From assembly GCA_000149265.1 (NCBI GenBank), contig CH002936.1:25444-89443 (forward strand): 64,000 nt of DNA, read 5' to 3'. This stretch comes from Ciona savignyi. Taxonomy: Eukaryota; Chordata; Ascidiacea; Phlebobranchia; Cionidae. The stretch's first letter is position 1, and every line of letters starts with the position of its first letter. The position numbers were made by a program, and so were the translations under genes. The notes below the pieces were generated by a model that saw nothing but the letters and a program-made list of their open reading frames with translations, was not told the DNA's origin and made no database searches. Positions 46,566 to 58,800 of the stretch are shown piece by piece.

Positions 46566-47785
46566 AACTAGAGAGTGTCAATCATGTGTTTTTCCACCAC
46601 TATTTTTAAAACACAATTTGTATGCTTTATATTCATGCAAGCAGGGTTCCTAACCACATTTAGTGTATTTTACACATATGTAGTTTGTTTCTGCAAGCAG
46701 AAACGCATGGGTCCCTGAGGTAACAAACCAATCTTGTTAACCATGTTCATTACGCAATATATGTTCTTGTCAGATAAGTGCACGTCAGGTCTATGTTATC
46801 TAACATTCCAGAAAGTTTTAACCCGACTGCCATAGTTTTGTTGCATAAACGCATGGGTCTCGTAGTTATATCAAACCAAACTACTTTTCCATGTGTAGTT
46901 ACAAACATTTCAACACAAATGTTTAAATTAAAACATCTTGTCAAGCGTTGTAGCAAAATAAAGCTAAATTGCTTAAACAGCCCGATTAAATTGTTCATGG
47001 CTTTAGAGAATTCCTCTTGGTTTAGTAGATAAGTTTCTGTTTTACATATCTGGGTCATGTTATTTAACAATTCTTAAACTTTTAATCCGATATGAAGACG
47101 CCTTGTTGGAGATGAAGGGGCAATATTGCATGACTGTATCACAAACATGATTTAAAACAAATCGTAATTTTGGAGTATTTACCTATTTTGTTTTTTTCAT
47201 TGGTACAGCGGCGGCTATCGCACTAACATTCACCAAATCTGATTGAAGCATTTGATCTAGCGCTATAATCAAAAGAAGCTAATTTTTTAGAAAAATACCG
47301 TTTTGGTCTTTAGAGTCTCAGTGAAATCCCCTAGAATTTATCACCCAAAATATTTGTTTCTGCATATCTAAACCATGTTGTCTATACTTAATGACAAAGT
47401 TTCATGGCGTTTCCATTATTTATTCTGGTAGATGTCGAGGCAACATGGAAAGCCTGTCACAATCACCAAATCTAAATAAAACTGGAGCAGCTGTTCAAGC
47501 ACTATGCTTAAAAAAGACAATATTTTTAGAAAAAAACTACCATTTTGGTTTTTAACGTTTCAGGGGTATTCCCCTAGATTTATAAACACAATTTTGTCTT
47601 CTGCATATTAGACCATATTGTATAACTAAAGACAAAGTTTCATTGCGATTCCATTACTCCTTCTGGTAGATGTCTGGGTGTTAAGGCATGCCTGTCAAAA
47701 TCATGATTTGAGAACAAAATCTTACTTTTTACGGTATTTGCTCAGGTATTTTTTTTCTTTTTTTCTAAGTGTTTAATCAGTAAAT
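46566..47785 (+). mobile_element. Old foldback arm, variant terminal segment
   Basis: Starts AACTAGAGAGTGTCAATCA. It shares the longer terminal variant of 9771 (GCACGTCAGGTCTATGTTA), then about three eroded sub-repeats in which the GGGGAATTCCCC palindrome is broken (CAGTGAAATCCCC, CAGGGGTATTCCCC). It has no purine tract and no right arm. It is clearly older than the 1-8066 array. Confidence 0.85.
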
Positions 47786-48878
47786 TTATGTTGTATCACC
47801 GCTGTACATGTTATTAAATACTATACAATACAGTAGTGAGTAGTGTATTCACCCATTTAAACGTCTTCGAACAAACCGTCAGCAGAAACACGTATAACTT
47901 TTGCATGCTTAACGATTTTTAAGACTGTTAATTTTGTGCACGTTGACAGTTAGAGTTCGCACATCATGCTTAAGTATAGAGTTTTGGTGCACGTCAAATT
48001 ACGCTCTCTATGTGGCACATGTGACAGGAGTTGCCGACCTCGCTTTAGAATATATAATAAGTATTCTCAGCATCGTTTTTTATACCATTTTTGGGCTACA
48101 TTTGTTGTTATAAGCAGGCAACGTAACAAATTAGGGGAGCAATAAATATTATTTGTGACGGTCATTTACAACAAAGTCCCCAGTCTAATCCAGAACCTAA
48201 CATATCTATGAATCGCATTTATTTCTTGTGCTCATTAAACCGTATCGGCGTCGCCGCCAATTTAGAAGGTCGTTAAAAATAGAAATTCATTTTTTTCTGT
48301 GCTCTACTACTGAGAACTAGGTTGTTAAGGTTAAGATTTGAAGACCACCGTTTTATTTATTTATTGAGCTAATCAATCCTTGTACGAAAACCAAAATTGT
48401 CTCGATATATTTCAAATTGTTTCGATAAATTTCTAATTGCTATATCGTTGATGTTGTTCTAGGAATTATACGACAGGCACATATGGTGTTTTGTGTTAGA
48501 GACAATTACTGGTTTTATTACGCTGAGCAGCTCGATTTTTCAATACAGGGATAACAACGTAGGGCGGGGTATTGCCCCTGTTAGATCCTACATTATTGTT
48601 ATAAATATCTGTCCTTAATACCAATTAAAGATAAGATTAAAAGAACAAAAAACCCTTATGTATATTTTCCTTTTTTACATTGGGTGCGAAAAGATAATAC
48701 ACGAATTATTCGCACATATTAAATTGATATTTAATCATGATATCATATAATGAGCATGATCTCATATAATAAAACACGGATTAATGCACACGCACGTAAA
48801 AATAGGAATAATCAAATAACCATAACGTGAATAACCATGTTTACACACAAATGCCGAGTTACGAAAACAGTTGTAACA
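47786..48878. other. 3' flank of the Fringe gene
   Basis: AT-rich, no repeat or second gene recognised. A minus-strand AATAAA (TTTATT near 48513) is about 360 bases past the Fringe stop and could be a polyadenylation signal, but it is not compelling. Confidence 0.4.
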
Positions 48879-49802
48879 TTATTTACAAAAATCGGTTGAT
48901 GGGTAAAGCATACAATGCAGTGAGTAAAATCGCGAAGGGTCTTGTTCTTCATTAAACACTTTGCTTTTTGAATTCTTTTTCAGATCAATTTTATTTTTAT
49001 TTGACCAGCCTAAACTTACTTGTTTGTAGAACGTATTTGGGTGTATAGCTGTCAAGTTCTCATAATCGGAATGAAAAAAATCAGAGAGTGTAATTTTTAT
49101 TTTAAGAAGGGATGTGATGATAAATCCAAGAGCGCAGTCGTCGGGCAGGCGTGCTTCCAATTGTGTTTTAACCAAAGCCTCCCTTCCACACCACGGCTTC
49201 ATCTTTAATGCGAGTGGCCTTGAAATGCAACATCCGGCACCTCCGTGAGCAAATTGGTATTCATAATTCTTGCCGCGATAGCCAGCATGGAAATGATCAA
49301 CGGAAAGCCTACCAAGGTAAACGTCACTGGTCCAGTTAAAGCTTTTAACAACTTCAACCAAGCGGGTTGGATTTACGTAATTATCGTCATCAAATCGGCA
49401 CCACCATTTCTTTCCCGAAGACAGAAAGGTGTCGAACTCTGTTCCCATTTTGCAGCCCAAGGTTTTATAAGTTCTTCCCTTACCACATTGGGTGTTAACC
49501 AAATGCCCGTGCGCAGTGCGATTCAGTTGGACATCGTCACCATCAGTAAAAATATAAGTTTGTTTCTTCGCCAGATTAAACCAGGTCTTCAAAATATGAA
49601 CTATTCGAATTTGGTGGAACTTCTCCGATGTTTTAACGCTGATAAAGATATCGTCTAAGGTCACGTCTTCTTTACCTTGCCCACCAATGCCTTTTAAATG
49701 TTGGTAAATATCGCGAAAGCCCAATTTTCTAATATTAGTAAAGATTAACAATACAGCGAGCAATAATACTACCACCAAACGGGTATTCAACTTTTTGCCC
49801 AT
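48879..49802 (-). CDS. fng: Fringe (O-fucosylpeptide beta-1,3-GlcNAc transferase)
   Basis: 307 residues in one exon. Fringe adds N-acetylglucosamine to O-fucose on EGF repeats of Notch in the Golgi and so tunes ligand choice. Seen here: a type II anchor (about residues 8-23, VVVLLLAVLLIF); the metal-binding motif WCRFDDDNYVN with DDD at 138-140; FAHGGAGCCISRPLALKM; RLPDDCALGFI; FHSDYENL; and the end DPSRFYSLHCMLYP, all in family order and with the conserved cysteines. FHSD replaces the usual FHSH. The start is the Met of MGKKLNTR, because an acceptor TTTTTCAG at 49822-49821 lies 19 bases upstream. The lack of introns is notable, since vertebrate homologues are multi-exon. Confidence 0.95.
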   Translation of the reverse strand: MGKKLNTRLVVVLLLAVLLIFTNIRKLGFRDIYQHLKGIGGQGKEDVTLDDIFISVKTSEKFHQIRIVHILKTWFNLAKKQTYIFTDGDDVQLNRTAHGHLVNTQCGKGRTYKTLGCKMGTEFDTFLSSGKKWWCRFDDDNYVNPTRLVEVVKSFNWTSDVYLGRLSVDHFHAGYRGKNYEYQFAHGGAGCCISRPLALKMKPWCGREALVKTQLEARLPDDCALGFIITSLLKIKITLSDFFHSDYENLTAIHPNTFYKQVSLGWSNKNKIDLKKNSKSKVFNEEQDPSRFYSLHCMLYPSTDFCK

Positions 49803-49820
49803 CTGTTTAATCTGCACACA

Positions 49821-49822
49821 CT
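49821..49822 (-). promoter_or_regulatory. Splice acceptor upstream of Fringe start
   Basis: CAATGTTTTTCAG^TGTGTG ends 19 bases before the ATG. A strong pyrimidine tract this close to the start fits a spliced-leader acceptor or a 5' UTR intron. Confidence 0.5.
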
Positions 49823-51000
49823 GAAAAACATTGAAAAAATATTTACCTGTCAAACAGACTAAAATAATTCAAAATTTATACCAAAAATTATTAAATTGAA
49901 AAGTATATCTAAACAATTTTTGGAAAATAGCATTTATCTTAATAAATTTTAGTATTTTCTGGTGATACTGAAATACGACATTAATTTTCTTTCCCAGTTT
50001 TATTATTAACGTTAATAGTAATTTTATTTTATTATTTTTTTAGTACGGTCGTGTGGCCAAGTGGTTAGCGTGAACGATACATATACCGACTCATATAAAT
50101 AACAACTGCCCAAGTGACGTACCCATCTTGGGTTCGAATCTTGTGTCGGTAAAGAAATAGTGTTTTTTTATTCAGATGGCAATTATGAAAAAAATCATTA
50201 TCGTCATCATGTCACTTCGGTACTCCTTTCTTACATTTCCTTTTACTTGAAGTCGTTAACAAAAATTGAAAATCGACCGTCATAGTATTAACATATTGCC
50301 TTTTTAAATACGCAAAGGAAGTTCGACGATAAGTTATAACTCTATTTAAGGCCAGCTTACTAACTGTATAATATTTTGCACTGTTTAGAGATTGTAAAGT
50401 GTCTTAGCCTTCATATCCCTATAGCTAATGCTGAGGTAAACTAGGTAAATGTACTTAATGTAAAGGATTTAAAGCTTGCCCGTTTTGCACGGTTACATTG
50501 AATGTAAACCGAATATTTTTGCCGAGGTCAACTGCTGTATAACTTACACACTAAAACATTAAGATCCTCAAATTTTATAACGACATCCCTCGTATTCATA
50601 GATCGTACACTAACTAAATACTAAATATATAACTAAAACAATATACGCTAGACGGGTACGCGGGGAGAGATAACTGTATGTAGAAAGAAGATGACACGTT
50701 AACAATTAATAAGTCGATGCGCAGAACGCTTACATCCTGGCTTTGTTTGTACTCTGTACCTTATATATGTGGCGACATGTACCCATAGTAGGATATTTAG
50801 ATCTTTTTCTCCCTCCCTCCTTTTAGTGCTACCTACGTTTTCACACAGCTTCCAATTAAGTTAAATCTCCAGACCAACCGGCCTCCGCTCTTGCATCTCT
50901 TTGCAATGAACGAACGGTGTATCGATGTCCGACTGCTTAGCTATATTCGTAACGCGGTAATCTGACCAATACCGGTGTTATTGGTCCGACAGATTAGGTT
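49823..51000. other. Fringe upstream region
   Basis: AT-rich. It contains the type B SINE at 50045-50160. 50160-51000 shows no gene; CCCTCCCTCCTTTTAGTG at 50811-50828 is a solo end of the ACTAAAAGGAGGG MITE family. Confidence 0.5.
50045..50160 (+). repeat. Type B SINE, best-kept copy
   Basis: Box A GTGTGGCCAAGTGGTTAGCG and box B GGGTTCGAATC stand about 70 bases apart, a little wider than in a true tRNA. A TCGGTAAAG 3' end follows. The cloverleaf cannot close properly, so this is a SINE and not a tRNA gene. Confidence 0.8.
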
Positions 51001-51165
51001 ATACTGGGGGCAAAACTAACTTATGCCTATGGTAACTAATTCTAACTCTGCCCTTAACACCAATCTTAACCCTAGAACTAACACTCACACGAATGTCATT
51101 ATCTTAGTAAGCAGTTCCCTTCTTGCCTAATTTCCTCTCTTTTTCTTTCTAGTTTTCCCCTTGTA
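51001..51165. mobile_element. Diverged MITE of the ACTAAAAGGAGGG family
   Basis: GGGGGCAAAACTAACTTATG on the left, AACACCAATCTTAACCCTAG core, and TCTCTTTTTCTTTCTAGT on the right. Both ends are weak. Confidence 0.55.
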
Positions 51166-51482
51166 ATGCCGATAAAAACGAACTTCTATGTCTACATTGG
51201 CTGATACCGGTCTCAAAGTTGATTTTAAAACGTGTTTTTTTTTCCGATAAAAACAAGGTCAATGTTTGTAGGTATCTTTGGGCGAGGGCGACCACAATAA
51301 TAAAAAGAAATTGGTCTTATATTTACACACGGAATGATATTGCACAGAAAAAAGCGACGTTTCGTATCCTTCAAGTGGGCGCAATAACGCAAGTCAACAG
51401 GACGATTATAAACGCAAGATCTCTTCTTGTCATGATTTTGCGAGATACAATTAACTTTAACCTGTGATTCCAATGGAGGAAA

Positions 51483-51655
51483 ACTAAAAGGAGTAAACGA
51501 GGGGAGCAAGAAAAACGGCTCACTAAAGTGAAGATTATGGCAGGGTTATTTTTAGGGTTAGAATTAGTTCTGAGGTTGAGATTAACGTTTGGGGCAGGAA
51601 TAGAATTAGCTTTTAATATTTTAGCGAGCACTTTCCCTCTTTCCCTCCTTTTAGT
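51483..51655. mobile_element. MITE with ACTAAAAGGAG ends
   Basis: 173 bp. Left ACTAAAAGGAGTAAACGAGG, right CTTTCCCTCCTTTTAGT, inner GCTCACTAAAG/TTTAGCGAGC arms and a GGGTTAGAATTAGTTCTGAGG core. The core is oriented opposite to that of 41355-41533. Confidence 0.8.
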
Positions 51656-52777
51656 GTTGTTCCTTATAACGGACCGCTTGCAATGCGCTGGAACGAATAA
51701 AATACGTCTGGAAAGTTCGAGAAACGAATGTAGTAGTTTGAAGACGGTTAAATACAGTGTACCGGTACTGGGTGGTGTATAGGGAACCATAATGCTGTAA
51801 GGATGTGGAACTGGGTGTCTGGGACGAGTTAGGATGCCGTACTTAGCGCGGCGGTAACAGCGTGTTCTAAGTCGGGTAATTTAGAGGCTTACACTTAGAA
51901 ATACAGCAATGTAACCGATATCAATGAGAAATGTCCGGATTAGTAATTTTGGGCGCCGTATTTGAGTGGTCGTTGTGGATACTGTACCCATCACTTTACG
52001 GTTAAGAGATGTAGTCTGGATCAATAATCTAGGCGCCGTATTTAACTGGTCGTGGTGGGTATCGTACCGATGACTTTCCGACTAAAAGCATTGACGGAAA
52101 TTCCAAGATTTCGGTAATGTTGCACAATTGAATGTAAGCGGGTATACAAAGTTGCATTTTTCACTCTGCAATGACAGTGGATTTACCGGAATGTTGACAG
52201 ATGTACGACTGCGAAAAATGCAGCGCGCACATGCAATACTGCACGCGTGTCATTTCGGCGGATGGCATGTAACGCGGGATAATCTCAAAGGAAAATAGAG
52301 GAACTGCGACGAAAAAGGACGGTCCGTCGGTATATATATAGATACCCGGCGAAAAATAGAAGAAAAAATTAAGTGCGTACGATACGGGCCCTTGGGTGAA
52401 ATGTAATCCGTAGTTGAAGTTTAGATGAGAAAGCCAATGGTGAAATTACTGGGAACGCGATTGTGATTGTAACTGGGCGAGTGATTGTGTGGTGTAGGTT
52501 CGGAGTCAGTTGGTATCCGTATTGTAAGGGTCCAGGGTTGCTATAGGGTAGCTGTGTAAGCGGTAAAATACCCGAAAATCGTTACTACGAATGTAGATTG
52601 CTGGGTATTGAAGGATTCGTCTCCGATGATGATGGTACTATGGAATCCAGTAGATGATGGTTTGTGAGATTTCCGAAGAAAAAATGAATTCCGATTTTGT
52701 TTTCGTCGGAAACTTGATTTTCGGTTTCCCTCCTTCCGCCTTTTCCGGGTACAAAGCTGGAATACTTGACGGCCGCG
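51656..52777. other. 3' flank of the diacylglycerol kinase gene
   Basis: Should contain the 3' UTR of the kinase gene. Two diverged direct repeats, 51934-52003 and 52016-52086, share GGCGCCGTATTT.A.TGGTCG. No other gene is recognised. Confidence 0.5.
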
Positions 52778-52894
52778 CTATAAGTCGGTTTCTAAGCAAT
52801 TTTTTAACGACGTGGGACCGCTGTGCGAGTTGTTCAGGTATTCAACAAGCTCGGCGGAATCGGATTGCTTTGCTCGTTCCATGGCCGTTTTACC
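52778..52894 (-). CDS. Dgkz: DGK exon 13 (last; PDZ ligand)
   Basis: Acceptor TCCCCAG^GGTAAAACG, 38 codons, TAG at 52780-52778. It encodes GKTAMERAKQSDSAELVEYL and ends LETDL. Entry is in phase 0. Confidence 0.92.
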   Translation of the reverse strand, partial: GKTAMERAKQSDSAELVEYLNNSHSGPTSLKNCLETDL

Positions 52895-55800
52895 CTGGGG
52901 AGTACGATTTTTCAATAGACAGCAGAAACACTACCGTATTTTTATATTAAACATGAATGAATGTTGTGGTACAATTTTAATAACCACTTTTAATTATTAA
53001 TTGTACTTTTGTTTAATAACACTTTAAGTGGGCAAAATAAGGTACAGCGCGTGTGTTGGATCAGTTAGGGTACTATACCCTTTCAATTGAAAGGTTGCAG
53101 GTTCAAAACTGGTCGCTAGGTAGTCGGTTGTGTCCATGGGCAAGGCACTTTACGGACATTGCCTGAACCCAGCGGATTAATGGGTTAAACTAAATTAAAG
53201 GAACGTGTAAATCATATACAACACATTTCAATACCTTTGGTAACCCGACGGTGGGCACAAGGTGATCTGACGATTACACGTGTGTTAGCCCCTTGGTTTC
53301 CCACCCACGGGGATAAACATGAACATCCTATCCTATACATTTGTCAGAACAGCCAGGTAAGCATAAGCATAAATTGATTAAAGTACCTTGTAGTCGGTTA
53401 TATGTAGCAATGATCCCGCCTCCACGAGCTTAATACAGATATCCATTCTGCCATACCAGGCGGCTTTGTGCAGTGCCGTTTGCTTGCGATGTGTGTCAAG
53501 CAGATTGAGAATTTTCGAGCCGCCTGGAATGTTTGTTACATTGTATGGAAAACTAAAAAGAGGGAAAGCGGGAAAGCGTAAAACCACAAACTAAAATAAA
53601 AAAGAATTACAGTTAGTTTTAAAGTTATTGTTGGAGTTTAGGATAGTTCTTGGGTTGAGATTAGTGTTAAGAACAGGGTTAGAATTAGTTTCCATAGTTT
53701 TAGTGAGCAGTTTCCCTCCATCCCTCTTTTAGTGTTGCCCTACATTGTCGTATTTGTACACTAACGAGATACGGTTTAATTGCGGTGAGAAATACGTTGC
53801 GTAGTTAAGAATGCTTATAGAACTTTTCCTAAGGGTCAGTCCAACCGATTAGCTTGGCGGTTTTGCCTTTTAGCCAAAAGGTTGAAGGTTCGAAACTGGT
53901 CGTTGGATAGTCGGTTGTGTCCTTAGGCGCAAGGCACTTAACGGTCAAAGCCTAAACCTAGTAAAATCGGTTCTTTATAATTAAATGAACTTGTTAACGA
54001 TACACAATACACCGTTATAATCTGACGATTTCCCGTGTGTTAACACCACTTGCGTGTTCAATTCACGGAGATAAACAATATCTTAGCCTAATGAAAAATA
54101 GCATGTTAACATGGTGACTTAGAATAACCTTATCACGCATTAAACTGATACAATGCATTTAGCTTCTACAAAAATAAGGATGTAACTGAAGTTCGCTCCT
54201 AAAGCACTTAATCGTGCGTAACTCATTTTTTTCGTTTTTTCTATTTTTTTTCTACCTGGCTGAGTCTCAAACCCATAATAGGCTCGTGTCCAAGACGTTT
54301 TTTATAGAATTGTTATATGTATCGGTCGCGTTAACCATTCGACCACACGACGTTCTCACCTTTCGTTATCATGAAGTCCACTACGTCAGTGTGCGCGAAC
54401 CGCACTGCGTGGTGCAGCGCCGTGCAACCCTCGCTGTCGCGCATATACAGGTCGGCTCCTTTCTCGTGCGCCTGTTCCATCTTGCTGACGTCACCACGCT
54501 TCGACGCATCCATAAAGATCTTATTCCTGCGATGGTTGTCGTTTTTCGGTGCAAAAATCCAGGTTTAGTTTAAACGATTTTATATATAATCCCGCTAACC
54601 ATTCGGCCACACGACCGTTTATAAATTATTCAGTTTTTAATAGTTTTTTCCTTTTTATATTAAAATCTTAATATTTAACACTTTACTATAGCTCCGGTAA
54701 TATTTTTTCTTATTTTTTTACCTAGACAAGTTTCGAACTGAGATGGGCTCGTTACTGGGACCGTTTATGTATAGGAGTATGCATATGTATCGGTCGAGCT
54801 AACACACGACCCGTCCAACACAAATAGGATAGGATATTCATGTTTATCCCCGTGAATGGGAAAACCAAGGGGGTTAACTCACAGGCAATCGTCAGATCAC
54901 CTCGTGCCCACTGTCGGGTTACCAGAGCTATTTCAGTGTGTTGTGTATGATAGACACGTTCCTTCAATTTGGTAGAACCCATTAATCCACTGGATTTAGG
55001 CAATGTCTATCAAGTGCCTTGCCCAAGGATACAATCGACTAGCTAGCGACCAGTTTTTAACCTACAACCTTGAAAGGCGTCAAAGTAAACCGCCAGACTA
55101 ATGTATGTTTTGCAGGTATACCGCATATTCATCAATATTAAAGCTGTTTAAAACTCACCACATTGAGGTTAGTTCTTGTTTGTGGTCGACCTGGAAGGCA
55201 ATAGCGGTCAGTTCTAATGTAGCTAGGTTTATGATGCAGAAGTTTTACATTGTGGTGGAAAAAATAGTTTGACATTGTGGTGAAAAAAATACATGTGTTA
55301 TTTTACCATGGTAAACAAGACTGAGTTTTTTTGTTAAAAAGCAAAAAACCTGGTGAGTAGAAAAATGTAGGACAGTTAATACAGCATGTCAAATTACCTC
55401 ATGCCCAATGTCTGATTACTGCAGCTGTTGCATTGTGTTTTATATGAAAGACGCTTCTACAAACACCATACACTACTATTAATTTAGACCTAATATTTTT
55501 GGGTCATTCCCCAATTTTTCTTATGACAACCTGAGCAACTATCCGTATCATACACAACGTAACGACAGAAAAATACTCACGTTATTCGAGTGGTTGTTGT
55601 TATGTCTTCTTCCTTTGACAAAGTTGCTCAGTAGAAATGGGTTGTCACTGTAAATGGAAATTTAACTGGATTGGATAGTAGTATAGGATATTCATGTTTA
55701 TCCTCGCGAATGGGAAAACCAAGGGAGTTAACACACGGGCAATCATCAGATCACCTCGCGCCCACCGTCGGGTTACCGGAGCTATTGCAGTGTGTTGTGT

Positions 55801-58800
55801 ATGAATATAACGTACCTTCAATTTAGTATAACCCATTCATTTGCTGGGTTCAGGCAATGTCCGTTAAGTGCATTGCCCAAGGACACAACCAACTAGCGAA
55901 GCCACCAGTTTCGAACCCTAAACTTTTTGGTTGAATGGCATCACACTCAACTACCAGAATAACCGGTCGGACTGTAAGCGCATATGGTAGCGTGTCGGAC
56001 TGCCAGTTAGAAGGTGGGGGATCGAAACTATAGCTGCTCTGTTGTGGCAAGATACTTTTCTAAGTCGAGTAATGAGTTCTTTAAAAACTGAAGGTAAATC
56101 TAAATCATATGCAACACATTGTACTACATCCTAACTGTGGGGGCTAAGTAGAATATGATAGGATATTAAAGTCTATTCTCGTAATGGGAAAACCAAGAGG
56201 GTTAAACACACGGGCAATCGTCAGATCACCTCGCGCCCATCGTCGGGTTACCGGAGCTATTGCAGTGTTATATATGATACACATGTTCCTTCAATTAAGA
56301 AAAACCCATTAATCTGCTGTGTTTGGGTAATGTTCGTAAAGTGCCTTGCTCAAGGACACAACCGACTAGCAAGCGACCGGAGTATACCACATGTCCACAG
56401 TCAACTAAATCAGCATCCTATGTTTAATGATACGAACTAAACACTTTTTTTGTGGTTGAGAAAAGACTTGTTGAAACACGAAAATTCTCCGGTATACCAC
56501 ATGTCCACAGTCAAGTTACAGAAAACGCCGAAACAACTTACCTTTCGTTTTCACTTGGAGATTCGGAACTTTTCGATCTTTGAACAGGGGAATTCCCAGA
56601 ATAGTGTTTTTCCCGTTGGCTGTAAAGAAAAAGATTATTTTTCAGTTGGTAGTATAATAGGCAGACACATTCCCAGAGATCACAGATTTAAATCCACAAT
56701 TAAGTGATGTTCGAATGGATTTTAGTTGCCGGATATTATTGACATGTTGCAAGACTAAATAGCAATGTCACAGCTACATGCTAAAATGCGACAGCCATAT
56801 TAGTGCGCCGCTTGACGCAACAGTGCTTTCTGTTTTTACTAATAATGTACGAGTAATGTGTTTCTTAGTTTAGTGTTTTTTTATCAACAGTGCCAAACTA
56901 TTTGAGTGGCAGCTCGGATCACTTGGCCCGCCAGTCTAAGAATGAAATAATTTTGGCCCTCAATAAACAAACTGCCTGCCCAAGAGTATATTTCTTAATA
57001 TAAAATTAACTGTAAAAAAAAGAAACATGACAAATTTAATAAAAAAAAGTTCAAAATTGTTGTTTTTAATTTTTTTTCACAACATAGAAACATGACAATT
57101 AAAAACAAATTAAAAAAATAACGTTTATTTATTTGTTAAAAATTGTGTTAAAAAAAAGTAAAAAAAAGTTATTTAAACAAATGCGTTTACTTTTTAAATC
57201 ATTTTTTCGCATTGTACCTTACAAACTCGCCCAAGGGGACTCCCCCGTTTGGGGGTGGAGACGACCATGATGGCTTTAGCAGTTTCTTCCTGTTCCCGGG
57301 CCGCTGAGTCATCATCGATTTGTGTCGAGTCATGTCGGAATGATCGTCACAGACGAGATATTCGTTGCTCGACGTAGAATGTGAGGAACATTCGCTCGCC
57401 GGGCGCGACTGGAATTTCGGGGGTTGTTAGAGGTAAATGACAGATTTAACTCTTGAATCGAAGTTTTAACTCTTTAATGCGGGTGGGAATCTGGGCGCTT
57501 TCTAGTCGGTAGTGTTCTTGGGCAAGGCACTTTACGGACATTGCCTGAACCCAGAGGATTATGGGTTCTCCTGATTCAAAGTAACATGTGAATCATATAC
57601 AACACACTACAATATCTCCGGTAACCCGACGGTGGGCGCGAGGTGATCTGAAGATTACCTGAGTGTTAACCCCATTGGTTTTCCCATTCACGGGGATAAA
57701 CATGAATAATCTATCCTATCCTATATGATTATTTTAAAATGTCATTAACCATTACTTCTTCAGTTAGCAATATTGCTAAAATAATATCTTCAGCTTTTTA
57801 CCCCAAATTTCATGGTTTAATTTATTGCTTAAATTGAGCAACTCAAGTGGCTTTTTGCCAGCATGGATTTGCAGATTTATTTCATTTTATCATATTTTAA
57901 TCCTACGATATTATTTTAATCCTAATGTTTTAATCCTACTTCAGCTTTTTATCCCAAAATTTCCGGATGTAATTTAATGCTCAAATTTTGCAAGTCGCTT
58001 TTTGCTAGGGTGGATTAACAGCCAAACGATTTGCAGATTTCTTTCATTTTCATCGTATTTTAATGCTGTAATGCAATTGGTGGGAAATTATACCATGTGA
58101 CCTACCTGACGAATCACAGGCGATGACGTGGTAGAAGTAGGCTGCTCGGAGTCTAATCCTCCCCCACCACTAGGTGTCGTAGTGCAAGGTTCGATGACAT
58201 CACAAAGTTCAACTTTCGCTGAGTCGGGTTCAACCCGGGATTCCCCTGCTCCCCCGTTTGAGGGGTTTCCCCCGACTTCTTCGTCATTTTCATCAGCATC
58301 CACCCAATCCTTTGCGTCTTCAACGGTATTAGTGGGGCCTTCTTCACCCCATGCCATAGACTGGCAGGGGGCTTCCCCCTCTGAACCCTTGACCACGTTC
58401 TCGAAGACCACGTCGAGGTAGGAAGAACGGGGGTCCGGGTCATTCTCCACCTCGAAATGGGACTGGAAACCCGGGGATCGTACATCTTGGGTGGACTGGG
58501 TAGTTAGGAAACATAGTTTATACTTGATTGATTCCATAGGAGTTGGGTCACTGGAAAGGCACTTGACAGTCGTCACTGGCAAGGTACTTGACAATCGTCA
58601 CTGGAAAGGCACTTGACAGTCGTCACTGGCAAGGTACTTGACAATCGTCACTGGCAAGGAACTTGACAATCGTCACTGGCAAGGCACTTGACAATCGTCA
58701 CTGGCAAGGTACTTGACAATCGTCACTGGCAAGGAACTTGACAGTCGTCACTGGCAAGGAACTTGACGATTGTCACTGGCAAGGCACTTGACAGTCGTCA

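Noticed and set aside
49245-49658. 137-codon plus-strand frame
   Set aside because: Exact antisense of the Fringe coding region; a shadow of that gene.
50045-50160. tRNA genes at the many box A/box B pairs
   Set aside because: Spacing between boxes is too long or stems do not pair, copies are dispersed and end in poly-A or TATCC tails, so they are tRNA-derived SINEs.
58153-58485. Alternative minus-strand frame of 110 codons inside kinase exon 6
   Set aside because: It is the +1 frame of the same exon. It ends in TAG, does not join any neighbour in phase and has a composition typical of a shadow frame.
58488-58500. Acceptor at 58497-58496 as the start of kinase exon 6
   Set aside because: It would enter in phase 0, while exon 5 leaves in phase 2. 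The AG at 58552-58551 restores the frame.
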